Positions 51,126-60,202 of a stretch of DNA of 64,000 nt are shown here, in pieces. Both the position numbers and the translations under genes were made by a program. The first letter of the stretch is position 1. Each line of letters starts with the position of its first letter. Source of the stretch: Bradyrhizobium elkanii USDA 76 (GTDB lineage Bacteria; Pseudomonadota; Alphaproteobacteria; Rhizobiales; Xanthobacteraceae); NCBI RefSeq assembly GCF_023278185.1, contig NZ_CP066356.1:6130001-6194000 (forward strand). The letters are read 5' to 3'. The notes under the pieces are model-generated. The model was not told the origin of the DNA. It saw only the letters and a list, made by a program, of their open reading frames with translations, and searched no databases.

Positions 51126-53110
51126 GATCGGGCCGGATCAGAGAACCAGCGCAGCTCGGTCACCAGGCTTTGGCCGCCCGCGAGCGTACCGGAGCCGATC
51201 AGCGTCGCTGAGGGCACCTTGAGATCGAAGGACGGCGAATACCAGCCGGCCGGCATGGTCTCGTCACCCCGATGCGGCATCCAGCTCAGTGCCGCCGGCA
51301 GATCGAGCTCGCCGCGCCCGCCCGGCCATGCCAGCTGCGCCCTGTGCCCTTCGAGCCTGCATTCGACGTCGGGACCGAGATGCCAGCTGAGGCTCGCCTG
51401 CACCGCAAGCCCTTCATCGGCAAGCACGACATCGGTGACGACGAGCCGCGCCGCCTGACGCTGCAATTGCACCGAGCGGCGATGCACGACACCTGCTTCG
51501 CCCCGATATCCCGAATGCTCCGCAACCCAGCTCGCATCCGCATCGCGATCGTCAAGGCCGCTTGCTGCGACAAGCCGGGTCTGCGCATGCCGTGTCCAGA
51601 GAAACGGCCCGCCCGACACCGACTGGTCGCGCGCGAACAGGCAGAGCGTGTTGTGCGCCAGCGTGGAGCGGAAGTAGGCCCGCCATCGCGGATCGCCATG
51701 GTAGCAATAGGTGCCGGGGTCGGCGAAGATCTCCACACCACCGATCCTGCATTCGAGCGACAGCGCGTCCGCATGGGCGTGGGCGGCAATGCGGCCGAAG
51801 CCATGCGGGCCGTGGTCACAACGGCACCACACCGCGCGCTCGGAATCGATCAGAAAGGCCTGTCCCGCCCCTTCAAGCAAATGCGGGCGGTGCTTGGGCC
51901 GCCCAGCGATCGCACGGGCCTCATTGCCTTCGGTGAGCACAAGGGTGCGCAGATCGGGCTCCGGCGATTTGGGCCACCATGGCAGCTCGCCGAACAGGCG
52001 CGCACCGGTGGCGAGCAAGCCGAGCCAGCGATTGCCAGCGTGATCGTCGAGCAACAGGCCGATGCCGTCGTCACCGTCGCCCTGCCGCGGCGGATGACCG
52101 CGATCGTCCAGCATCGCGGCAATGACGTCGCTCATGCGGCACATCGTGGTCCAGACCGCATCGCCAAGCGGATGTCCGGACGACTGGCCCTGCACTGCCG
52201 CCGCCAGCAGCAGTTCGAGAACAAAGCCGTGATAGTCGGTCGCGAGCTCACTGTTGCTGCCGCAGGCAAGCGTCTGCGCAACGGCTTCGTGTGCCAGCGT
52301 GCCGGCCGATTGCTCACGCCATCGCGCACTGTCCTGGAAGAACGGAAACACGCAAGCCGCCACGAACTGCCCGGCAGCCTCCGCGATGAGGTGGTTGTTG
52401 GCCGAGGAGCCACGGCTTGGGAACTGCGACAGCCAGTATTGATGCGCATAGAGCTGCGTCAGGAACAGATCGTTGTTTTCGAACAACGCAGCAGCGCCGG
52501 GCCAATTCTGCAGCAGCTGGCGCACCCAGGCCCACGAGATCAGCCGCACGCCAAGCTCGATGCCGCTGATCCAGTGCGGGCCGCGCGGGAACGGATTTTC
52601 GCGCCACCAGCTCACCAGATGCTCGGCCGCGCGCCTGGCGTAGCGCTCGTCGGAGGTCAGGTAATACGCGGTCGCGAGCACCGTGAGATGGTGGTGACGC
52701 GACGGCTCCCAGATGTATTTGATGTTTCCGACCGCGCTTTCGTCACGATAGGGAACCGCGAATGCGTGCACGCCGGCCGGCGCCCGCTTCCCGCTTCTGA
52801 TATCGACGAACCAGTCGGGCCGTTCGCCGAGGGCCCCATGATCCCTGGCGAAAATCCGCCACTGCCCGGCGAGAATCCGGTCGGCGCTCTGGATCAGCCG
52901 TTCGGCGGCCTGTCCCGGGGCGTGGGCGGGCAAAGGCAGCGGCTTCAGGCGCGGCTGCCGCGGGCCGGGAGCGAGCTTGGCGCCGGCGCGCCGTGCGATA
53001 TCGGGCGGAGTGATCCGCCAGAGCAGATGCAGCACCTGGTCGTTCACCCGTCCGGCAAGCTCGGACGGCTCCATGCGCTGCAGCCTGCGCAGATACCAGG
53101 CCGGATTCAT
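51122..53110 (-). CDS. Heparinase II/III-like protein (polysaccharide lyase fold)
   Basis: A 662-residue protein with an (alpha/alpha) N-terminal domain (about 60-330) and the C-terminal beta domain of heparinase II/III proteins, where HAHADALSLECRIGGVEIFADPG and YFRSTLAHNT are diagnostic. There is no signal peptide, so it may act in the cytoplasm or be a synthesis-linked family member rather than a free lyase. The start ATG (53110) overlaps the upstream stop by 4 bp, and its stop overlaps the GT4 start by 4 bp. Confidence 0.9.
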   Translation of the reverse strand: MNPAWYLRRLQRMEPSELAGRVNDQVLHLLWRITPPDIARRAGAKLAPGPRQPRLKPLPLPAHAPGQAAERLIQSADRILAGQWRIFARDHGALGERPDWFVDIRSGKRAPAGVHAFAVPYRDESAVGNIKYIWEPSRHHHLTVLATAYYLTSDERYARRAAEHLVSWWRENPFPRGPHWISGIELGVRLISWAWVRQLLQNWPGAAALFENNDLFLTQLYAHQYWLSQFPSRGSSANNHLIAEAAGQFVAACVFPFFQDSARWREQSAGTLAHEAVAQTLACGSNSELATDYHGFVLELLLAAAVQGQSSGHPLGDAVWTTMCRMSDVIAAMLDDRGHPPRQGDGDDGIGLLLDDHAGNRWLGLLATGARLFGELPWWPKSPEPDLRTLVLTEGNEARAIAGRPKHRPHLLEGAGQAFLIDSERAVWCRCDHGPHGFGRIAAHAHADALSLECRIGGVEIFADPGTYCYHGDPRWRAYFRSTLAHNTLCLFARDQSVSGGPFLWTRHAQTRLVAASGLDDRDADASWVAEHSGYRGEAGVVHRRSVQLQRQAARLVVTDVVLADEGLAVQASLSWHLGPDVECRLEGHRAQLAWPGGRGELDLPAALSWMPHRGDETMPAGWYSPSFDLKVPSATLIGSGTLAGGQSLVTELRWFSDPARS

Positions 53111-55293
53111 CTCAACGCAGTCGAGGCGCGCGCGACGCCCTGCTCCGCCGCGCCGGCCGTCAGATCGATCGGCATCCCGGCGGCCGCGCTTTCCTGGACG
53201 GCAAGTGTTGCGCGCGTGGTCGCCAGCAGCGAGTCGAGCACAATCGGCATCGCAGCTCCCGATGCGACCGCAGCGATGAAGGCATCCAGCATCGGCCGCT
53301 GGCCCTTGTCGAGCCGCGCTGTCTTGGCCGTGCGCTGTCCGGCGTGCCAGACCTCGAAGCCCGAGAAATTGTCGAAGGCGGCAAAACCCGTGCTTGCCGA
53401 TATCTCGAGCGCTTCCTTCGGCACCCGCGGATCGCCGCCGGTGAGATAGCTGAGGCTTGCGACCGAACCGTCGGCAAAATCGAAGGTGGCGACCAGATTG
53501 TCGACGTCCTTGCCCGCCGTGCTCGCGAAGACACGCACCGGCCCGGCGCCGAGCCACCAGCACAGCACGTCGATGAAATGGCCGCCCTCGCCGACGAAGC
53601 GGCTGCCTTCGCTTTCGGCCTGCAGATACCAGGATGACTTCTCCAGCGGCCCGGCCATGACACGATATTGCAGGGTCTGCGGTCCTGCCGGCGCGAACGT
53701 CGCGCGCATGCCCTGCAGCAGCGGCGAAAAGCGGCGGTTGAAGCCGACCATCAGCCGGTTGTTGCCGGTTTCCCGGATCACCTGCTCCAATCGATCGAGC
53801 GAGTTTGTATCGATCGCCAAGGGCTTTTCGACAAACACCGCCTTGCCGGCGCGCAGCGCCTGCGTCGCGAGGTCGGTATGGGAGGCATGGCGCGTTGCGA
53901 TCAGCACGGCATCGATGTCGTCGGCGCCGAGCACCGATGCCGCGTCCGTCGAGGCGCGCGCGAAGCCGAATTTGCGGACCGCAGTGGTGCCGCTCAGGCC
54001 GGTATTGGTGGCGACCTCGACGAGATCGACGCGCTGGTTGCTCGCAAGCTGCGGCAACAGCATGCTGGAGGCATAATTGCCGGCGCCGATGACGCCGAGC
54101 CGCACCCGGCCGCTGCGCGAGGCAACCGCCGGACGATAGATCATCTGCATCGCGCGGGGAGCGGCGTCCGGATAGGCGAACACCATGCCGAGGCCGACCT
54201 CGCCGCGGCTCATGCGCTCGAACGCCGACGTCGCCTGCTCCAGCGGTACCATTTCGGAAATCAGCGAGGAGAAATCCAGCCGCCCGTCGGCGAGCAACCC
54301 AACGATCGCTTCCATGTTGCGCTTCTCGGTCCAGCGCACATGACCGATCGGATAATCGATGCCGCCCTCCTCATAGAGCGGATCGTAGCGGCCAGGGCCG
54401 TAGGAGCGCGAGAAGCGCACGTCGAGCTCCTTGTCGTAGAATTCGTTCCACGGCAGGTTCAGCGTGCATTTGCCGATATCGACAATGCGGCCGCGGTCGC
54501 GCAGCAATGCCGCCGAACGTGATGCGAGATCGGGATCGTCGCTGCCCGCGGTGATGAACACGCAATCGACGCCGTTGCCTGCGGTCAGCTGGTCGATCCG
54601 GGCGCGGAATTCGGCCGCGGCATCATCCGATGCGACGGCACAGACCGCGGCGCCCGCAGCCTCCGCCTGCCGGCATCGCGCCTCCAGCCTGTCAAGCCCG
54701 GCGACCACGACACCGGCGCTGCGCAGCAGCCGCACCATGATCTGCCCGATCAGGCCAAGACCGATCACGCAGGCGGTCTCGCCGAAGCGGATCTCCGACT
54801 GGCGCATCGCCTGCAGCGCGATCGAGGCGATCGTGGTGAATGCGGCCTGGTCCAGCGCAGCGCTGTCCGGCAGCGGCACGCAAAGGTTCACCGGCACCCA
54901 ATTGTATTCGGCGTGGGTTGCATATTGATTGCCGCCGCAGCAGACGCGCTGTCCGACCGAGAAGCCGCCGACGCCCTCGCCGACCTCCACCACGGTGCCC
55001 GACAGCGAGTAGCCGAGCGGCGTGTAGGAATCGAGGCGGTTCATCACCTTCTGATAGGTCGCGAGCAACCCCTGCTGGCGGACCGAGCTCACCACCTTGG
55101 CAACCTGGTCGGGTCGCGCGCGCGCCTTGCCGAACAGCGACAGGCGGCCTTCGGTGAACTTCATCATCTCGGTGCCGGTCGACACCGCGGAGAACGCCGT
55201 GCGCACCAAAACCCCGCCGGGGCGGCAGCGCGGCGCCGGCACATCGATCAGCTTGAGTTCGCCGCTCTTATAGTTCTGCGCGATCTGCTTCAC
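53107..55293 (-). CDS. Bi-domain oxidoreductase (zinc-type alcohol dehydrogenase + Gfo/Idh/MocA)
   Basis: A 728-residue fusion. Residues 1-385 form a medium-chain dehydrogenase (VIGLGLIGQIMVRLL is the NAD motif) and residues about 395-728 a Gfo/Idh/MocA oxidoreductase (GVIGAGNYASSML, then VEKPLAID and a GGHFIDVLCW segment). Such fusions sit next to heparinase-like and GT4 genes in many polysaccharide clusters, as here, and probably oxidise or epimerise a sugar nucleotide. The reaction is not established. First gene of the coupled trio; the start has TTAACAT-rich DNA upstream. Confidence 0.92.
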   Translation of the reverse strand: MKQIAQNYKSGELKLIDVPAPRCRPGGVLVRTAFSAVSTGTEMMKFTEGRLSLFGKARARPDQVAKVVSSVRQQGLLATYQKVMNRLDSYTPLGYSLSGTVVEVGEGVGGFSVGQRVCCGGNQYATHAEYNWVPVNLCVPLPDSAALDQAAFTTIASIALQAMRQSEIRFGETACVIGLGLIGQIMVRLLRSAGVVVAGLDRLEARCRQAEAAGAAVCAVASDDAAAEFRARIDQLTAGNGVDCVFITAGSDDPDLASRSAALLRDRGRIVDIGKCTLNLPWNEFYDKELDVRFSRSYGPGRYDPLYEEGGIDYPIGHVRWTEKRNMEAIVGLLADGRLDFSSLISEMVPLEQATSAFERMSRGEVGLGMVFAYPDAAPRAMQMIYRPAVASRSGRVRLGVIGAGNYASSMLLPQLASNQRVDLVEVATNTGLSGTTAVRKFGFARASTDAASVLGADDIDAVLIATRHASHTDLATQALRAGKAVFVEKPLAIDTNSLDRLEQVIRETGNNRLMVGFNRRFSPLLQGMRATFAPAGPQTLQYRVMAGPLEKSSWYLQAESEGSRFVGEGGHFIDVLCWWLGAGPVRVFASTAGKDVDNLVATFDFADGSVASLSYLTGGDPRVPKEALEISASTGFAAFDNFSGFEVWHAGQRTAKTARLDKGQRPMLDAFIAAVASGAAMPIVLDSLLATTRATLAVQESAAAGMPIDLTAGAAEQGVARASTALR

Positions 55294-55397
55294 GGTCGGT
55301 CAATCGCCTCAAGTTAACAGCGCTCCTTGTATCGCGCCCGCCGCCCGCAATGAAGCCAGGTCATAATTATCTCATTGCCGGAGACTTAACATTGTTA

Positions 55398-56648
55398 TCA
55401 TTCCAGCAACAGGACCGGTTTTGGCGAGATCTCGACCTCGCCGCTGGCGACAGGCCCTTCGCCGCCGTCGAGGCCCTGGTAGAGGCTAAAATGCGGGTCG
55501 ACCCGATAAACGGACCGGCCCTTGGTGGTCCAGAGGATCAGACCGTTGCGGCCATCCGGCATGCGAAGCTCGACGCGCCAGGTCGACGGCGACGTCCTGC
55601 CTGCCGCCACGACGCTTGCACCGACCAGCCAGGACTGGATCGTGCGGTAGGCAATTCCGCTCGGCAGCAGCCCGCGCACCGGGTCCCATAATTTTCCAAA
55701 GTCGCTGCCGCCTCCGGCAAACTCGTACCAATAGAAGCGGTCGACACCGCTGATCCATTTCAGGATGTATGCGCGCGCCAGACACCCGTCGGGATTGTCC
55801 TCATAGGAGGACCAGCCGGCCTCGGTGTCCCAGATCGGCCTCGCGGACAGGTCGTGCGCGGCGAGGATTTTCTTGAAGCGCGCAATGATTCCGAGCACCG
55901 CCTCGGGTTCGCTCGTGTAGCCGTGGAAGGCGAACACATCGGCATATTGTCCGCCACCTTGCGCCATGAAGGCTTCTTGCCAGCGATACCCGTCCGGCGT
56001 GCCATTGGACGGCGGCGTCAGCACGGTCAGCGTGGGATCGCTGGCTTTAATGATCTCGTAGGCCCGCTTCTGCAGCTGGACCATAGTCGCGATATTGCCC
56101 GAGTAATATTTGGGATCCTCGGGCTCGTTCCAGATTTCCCAGTATTTGATGCGGCCGGCGGCACGCGTGACCGCCGCACGCACCCAGTCGTCCCATGACG
56201 CGAGATCGGCCGGCGGTGAGCTTGCGCCCGGCGTGAACGCCGGCGGCGCATCCTTCACCGACGCGGCCCATCGCGGCGTATAGGCGAGATTGAGGACGAT
56301 CTCGACGTGCTCGCGCTCCGCCGCGGCAAGGATGGCGTCGAAGCGCGCCCAATTGTAGATGCCGGGCGCCGGATTGATCTGCGCCCAGTAGATCGCGCCC
56401 CACAGCCGAACGCCGTCGAATTTGAGCTCGGGCCAGGGCTGCGACTTTGACTGCGACTGCCCGATCGCGTTGATCGTCATGCCGAAAAGCGTCGGCGGGA
56501 TCACCGCATTCACGCGGCTCGCATTGAGCGCATCGTATGCCGTCAAACCAGCCCACTGCAGCGGCCATTTGTAGGCCAGCGGCAGCAGCGCGCTCAAAAC
56601 CAGCGCAATCAATGCCCTTTGGCCCCAATCCCTCACTCTGCCTGCCAT
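55398..56648 (-). CDS. GH39-like glycoside hydrolase, membrane-anchored or exported
   Basis: A 416-residue protein with an N-terminal hydrophobic segment (about residues 9-29) acting as anchor or signal. The TIM-barrel domain keeps the two catalytic glutamates expected of clan GH-A: Glu175 in EIWNEPED (acid/base) and Glu276 in WDTEAGWSS (nucleophile). The arrangement is closest to GH39 beta-xylosidase/iduronidase-like enzymes. It precedes the trio with a gap of 104 bp on the same strand. Likely role: trimming or degrading the polymer in the periplasm. Confidence 0.85.
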   Translation of the reverse strand: MAGRVRDWGQRALIALVLSALLPLAYKWPLQWAGLTAYDALNASRVNAVIPPTLFGMTINAIGQSQSKSQPWPELKFDGVRLWGAIYWAQINPAPGIYNWARFDAILAAAEREHVEIVLNLAYTPRWAASVKDAPPAFTPGASSPPADLASWDDWVRAAVTRAAGRIKYWEIWNEPEDPKYYSGNIATMVQLQKRAYEIIKASDPTLTVLTPPSNGTPDGYRWQEAFMAQGGGQYADVFAFHGYTSEPEAVLGIIARFKKILAAHDLSARPIWDTEAGWSSYEDNPDGCLARAYILKWISGVDRFYWYEFAGGGSDFGKLWDPVRGLLPSGIAYRTIQSWLVGASVVAAGRTSPSTWRVELRMPDGRNGLILWTTKGRSVYRVDPHFSLYQGLDGGEGPVASGEVEISPKPVLLLE

Positions 56649-56703
56649 GTCCCTGTCTCGTCGCCGTCACATCCGCGTCGGGATTGCATAGTGGAAGCCG
56701 CGC

Positions 56704-56742
56704 ATGTTAATGCCGATGTTAGTCGGATTGTGATGTTGTTAG
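56704..56742. promoter_or_regulatory. Repeated ATGTTA(A/G) motif upstream of a GT4/algD operon
   Basis: ATGTTAA (56704-56710), ATGTTAG (56716-56722) and TTGTTAG (about 56736-56742) are direct repeats in the divergent gap between the GH39-like gene and the GT4 gene at 56766. Same motif as elsewhere in the locus. Confidence 0.4.
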
Positions 56743-56765
56743 GTCAATGGTATAGATCATCGCAG

Positions 56766-58070
56766 ATGTCGAGAGCTGAACCATCACCGCGGCGGATCCT
56801 GATCATCGTCGAGAACCTTCCGGTTCCTTTCGATCGCAGGGTGTGGTGCGAAGCAACGTCGCTGCGCAAGGCGGGTTATGAAGTTTCGGTGATCTGCCCG
56901 AAGGGCCGCGGCCATGACGAATCCTACGAATGCCTCGAGGGCATTCACATCTACCGTCATCCGATGCCGGTGGAGGCGCGCGGGATCGCCGCCTACCTGA
57001 TCGAATATCCGGTCGCACTGTTCTGGGAAACGCTGCTGGCGATCAAGGTGGCGTGGAAGCACGGCTTCGACGTGATCCAGGGCTGCAATCCCCCCGACCT
57101 CATCTTCCTGATCGGCCTGTTGTTCAAGCTCGGCGGCAAGCGCTTCGTGTTCGATCATCACGACGTCAATCCCGAGCTCTACGAAGCAAAATTCGGCCGC
57201 AGGGACTTCTTTTGGCAGCTGCTGCGGCTGGTCGAGTATCTCACCTTCAAGACGGCGAGCATCTCGATCGCGACCAACGAATCCTATCGCGAGATCGCGA
57301 TCGCGCGCGGCGGCATGCCGGCCAACCGGGTTTTCGTGGTGCGATCCGGCCCCAATCTCGACCGGGTGCGTTCGCGGCCGGCCGATCCGGCCTGGCGCCG
57401 TGGCCGACGCTACAGCGTCGGCTATGTCGGCGTGATCGGCCAATCGGAAGGCATTGATCTCTTGCTGCAGTCGATCGGCCACATTGTGCACGATCTCGGC
57501 CGCACCGACATCCAGTTCAACATCGCCGGCACCGGGCCGGAGTGGAATGCGGTGGTCAAGCTCTGCGAGGAGATGCAGCTCTCCGACTACGTGAACTTCA
57601 CCGGCGCCATCGCGGATGACGCGCTGTTCACGATGCTCTCGACCGCCGACGTCTGCGTCAATCCGGACCGCGTCACGCCGATGAACGACATCTCCACCAT
57701 GAACAAGATCATGGAGTACATGGCGCTCGGACGGCCGATCGTTCAGTTCGACGTCCGCGAAGGCCGCCGCTCGGCGCTCGACGCCTCGCTCTATGCCGCG
57801 AAGAACGATCCGAGGGATTTCGCCAGCAAGATCATTACGTTGATCGACGATCCGTCATTGCGGCAGTCGATGGGGGCATTTGGCCGCAACCGCGTCGAGC
57901 GTGCGCTGTCGTGGACACATGAGGAGCCGAAGCTGCTTGCGGCCTATGAGTCGTTGTTTGCCGGGACGGTGCCCGCGCAAAGCCGTGCGCCGCGCGCGCA
58001 TGCACCCGCCGAGCGGCCGACCTCGGAACCGTCCAGCGCGAACGCAGCCGCCGGGCGGGCATCGTCTTGA
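56766..58070 (+). CDS. GT4-family glycosyltransferase
   Basis: A 434-residue GT-B glycosyltransferase. ENLPVPFDRRVWCEATSLRKAGYEV and DHHDVNPELYEAKF belong to a well-known GT4 branch found in capsule and exopolysaccharide clusters. The donor half has VGYVGVIGQSEGID and NPDRVTPMNDISTMNKIMEYMALG, which carries the conserved glutamate. A disordered Ala/Pro/Ser tail of about 35 residues ends the protein. The ATG at 56766 is preferred. It is followed by algD after 72 bp. Confidence 0.92.
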   Translation: MSRAEPSPRRILIIVENLPVPFDRRVWCEATSLRKAGYEVSVICPKGRGHDESYECLEGIHIYRHPMPVEARGIAAYLIEYPVALFWETLLAIKVAWKHGFDVIQGCNPPDLIFLIGLLFKLGGKRFVFDHHDVNPELYEAKFGRRDFFWQLLRLVEYLTFKTASISIATNESYREIAIARGGMPANRVFVVRSGPNLDRVRSRPADPAWRRGRRYSVGYVGVIGQSEGIDLLLQSIGHIVHDLGRTDIQFNIAGTGPEWNAVVKLCEEMQLSDYVNFTGAIADDALFTMLSTADVCVNPDRVTPMNDISTMNKIMEYMALGRPIVQFDVREGRRSALDASLYAAKNDPRDFASKIITLIDDPSLRQSMGAFGRNRVERALSWTHEEPKLLAAYESLFAGTVPAQSRAPRAHAPAERPTSEPSSANAAAGRASS

Positions 58071-58142
58071 ACGCGCAGCCGCTTCACTCACGTCAAACGC
58101 GACGCGGCCACGCGCACGTCCTGGATTGTTGAAGGTCGAAGC

Positions 58143-59453
58143 ATGAACGTCAGCATTTTCGGCCTCGGCTATGTCGGAACGGTCTGCGCCGCCTGCTTCA
58201 CCGAGCTCGGCCATCAGATCATCGGCGTCGACAAGAGCGTTGCGAAGGTCGACCTGATCCGCGGAGGCAGATCGCCGGTCGTCGAGCCGGGCATCTCGGA
58301 CAAGGTGGCGCGCGCGGTGGCAACCGGTCAGCTGACCGCGACCACCGACGCCACCGAAGCGATCGTCAACAGCGACATATCGATGGTCTGCGTCGGCACG
58401 CCCTCGTCCGGCAACGGCAATCTCGACCTGACCGCGATCCGACAGGTCGCGATCGAGATCGGCCGCGGACTGCGCGCCAAGAACGCACCGCACACCGTGA
58501 CGATCCGCTCTACCGTGCTGCCCGGCACCACCCGCGGCACCGTCGGGCCGCTGATCGAGGAAGCCTCCGGCAACAGGATCGGACGCGACTTCGACCTCGC
58601 CTTCAATCCGGAGTTCCTGCGCGAGGGCAGCGCGATTGCGGATTTCAACGCGCCGTCCAAGACCGTGGTCGGCGCCTTCAACCAGGAAACCGCCGACCGC
58701 GTCATGGCGCTTTACAAGGACCTGCCGGGCGCCAAGATCACGCCGCCGGTCGAGACCGCGGAACTGGTGAAATATGTCGACAACAGCTGGCATGCGCTCA
58801 AGGTCAGCTTTGCCAACGAGATCGGCACGATCGCGAAGACGCTCGGCATCGACGGGCGCGACGTCATGAACATCTTCATGCAGGACACAAGGCTCAACAT
58901 CTCGCCGGCCTATTTGCGGCCAGGCTTCGCCTTCGGCGGCTCGTGCCTGCCCAAGGACGTCAAGGCGCTGAAACACCTTGCACACAGCCGCGGACTGTCG
59001 ACGCCGGTGCTCGAAAGCATCCTGCCGAGCAATGACATGATCATGTCGCGCGGCGCCGACTGGATCCTGTCGCATGAGGGCCGCCGCATCGCATTCCTCG
59101 GAATCAGCTTCAAGGCCGGCACCGACGATGTCCGCGACAGTCCCTTCGTGAGGCTGGTGAAGAGCCTGCGCGGCGAGCGGCGCGACATCCGGATCTACGA
59201 CCCCAATGTGCAGCTGTCGCAACTGATCGGCGCCAACCGGGAATTCCTGATGCGCAATCCGGAGCTGGTCGGCCTGTTGAACGACGATGTGACCGCGACC
59301 ATCGAGTGGGCCGACATTATCGTGCTGACGACGGCCGATCCGCGCTTCGTTGCGGCGCTGACTGCGACCCGTCCCGACCAGGTCGTGCTCGAACTGTCGG
59401 AGATCGGATTGCCCGAGCAGGTGCGCGCCAAAGTGAGCGGCTTTCACTGGTAG
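58143..59453 (+). CDS. algD: GDP-mannose 6-dehydrogenase
   Basis: A 436-residue dehydrogenase that makes GDP-mannuronate. The N-terminus SIFGLGYVGTVCAACF, the HxxxGVD element and the catalytic Cys268 (FGGSCLPKD) match Pseudomonas AlgD in length and cysteine position, and differ from the UDP-glucose enzyme at 29385. GDP-mannuronate suggests a uronic-acid-containing polymer; no alginate polymerase genes (alg8, alg44) are visible, so the product need not be alginate. Between a GT4 gene and a methyltransferase gene (8-bp gap) on the same strand. Confidence 0.92.
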   Translation: MNVSIFGLGYVGTVCAACFTELGHQIIGVDKSVAKVDLIRGGRSPVVEPGISDKVARAVATGQLTATTDATEAIVNSDISMVCVGTPSSGNGNLDLTAIRQVAIEIGRGLRAKNAPHTVTIRSTVLPGTTRGTVGPLIEEASGNRIGRDFDLAFNPEFLREGSAIADFNAPSKTVVGAFNQETADRVMALYKDLPGAKITPPVETAELVKYVDNSWHALKVSFANEIGTIAKTLGIDGRDVMNIFMQDTRLNISPAYLRPGFAFGGSCLPKDVKALKHLAHSRGLSTPVLESILPSNDMIMSRGADWILSHEGRRIAFLGISFKAGTDDVRDSPFVRLVKSLRGERRDIRIYDPNVQLSQLIGANREFLMRNPELVGLLNDDVTATIEWADIIVLTTADPRFVAALTATRPDQVVLELSEIGLPEQVRAKVSGFHW

Positions 59454-59461
59454 GGAATATC

Positions 59462-60181
59462 ATGGCCACCATGGGCCAGACCCGCGAGCGACCCGAAATC
59501 CGCTTTCACGACGAGATTTCGTCGGGATGGGAGACGCTGCATCAGAGCCGTACCTTCAAGGCGCGGACGGCCGCGATGTTCGGTCTGGTCGGCAATGCGG
59601 ACCTCAACGGGCAGCGCTGGCTCGACGCCGGGTGCGGCACCGGAACGCTGTCCCGCCTGCTCGCCGCGCGCGGCTGCGACGTCACCGGCGTCGACGCCTC
59701 ATCGGAGATGATTGCGGCGGCTCGCAGCCACCTCGCCGACGGCACGCTCGCCGGGCGCCTCACATTCCAGCAGATCCCGACCATCGCTAGCCTGCCGTTT
59801 CCCGATCGATCCTTCGACGGCGCGCTGTGCGCGAGCGTGCTGGAATATGTTCCCGACGTGGCGCAGTGCCTCGCCGAGATTCATCGTGTGCTCAGGCCTC
59901 GCGGGCTGCTGCTGCTCTCGATCCCCAATCGAGACTCGCTGCTGCGCCGGGGCTACAAGCTCGCGCATGCGGCCTCTTCACGCGTGTCGGCGCGGCCGCT
60001 GTTTCGCTATCTCGCGTTCTCCAAATTCGACACCTCGCCGGCGGCCATGCAGGGTCTGCTCCGACAACACGGCCTCACGATGCTGGGGAGCAGCTTTGCC
60101 GGTTCCCCGCTCCCCCCGGCGCTCGATCGCCAACCCGCAGTGGGCACGCTGATCAACATCCTGGCCCGGCGCGACGATTGA
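59462..60181 (+). CDS. Class I SAM-dependent methyltransferase
   Basis: A 239-residue protein. WLDAGCGTGTLSRLLA (near residue 50) is motif I, VTGVDASSEMI motif II, FDGALCASVLEYV motif IV and HRVLRPRGLLLLSIPN the later motifs: a standard Methyltransf_11 type. Start ATG at 59462, 8 bp after algD, so it is co-transcribed with the GT4 and algD genes. It faces a convergent methyltransferase gene with a 21-bp gap. Likely a sugar or lipid-linked intermediate methyltransferase. Confidence 0.92.
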   Translation: MATMGQTRERPEIRFHDEISSGWETLHQSRTFKARTAAMFGLVGNADLNGQRWLDAGCGTGTLSRLLAARGCDVTGVDASSEMIAAARSHLADGTLAGRLTFQQIPTIASLPFPDRSFDGALCASVLEYVPDVAQCLAEIHRVLRPRGLLLLSIPNRDSLLRRGYKLAHAASSRVSARPLFRYLAFSKFDTSPAAMQGLLRQHGLTMLGSSFAGSPLPPALDRQPAVGTLINILARRDD

Positions 60182-60202
60182 CGTGGCAGGCGGATGGCCG
60201 CC

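Noticed and set aside
53107..53563. Longer heparinase-like protein starting at 53563
   Set aside because: The extra N-terminus is another frame of the bi-domain oxidoreductase gene. MNPAWYLRR at 53110 gives the 4-bp overlap.
58143..59453. Alginate biosynthesis cluster
   Set aside because: Only algD is present; alg8, alg44, algE, algG and lyase genes are missing from the window.
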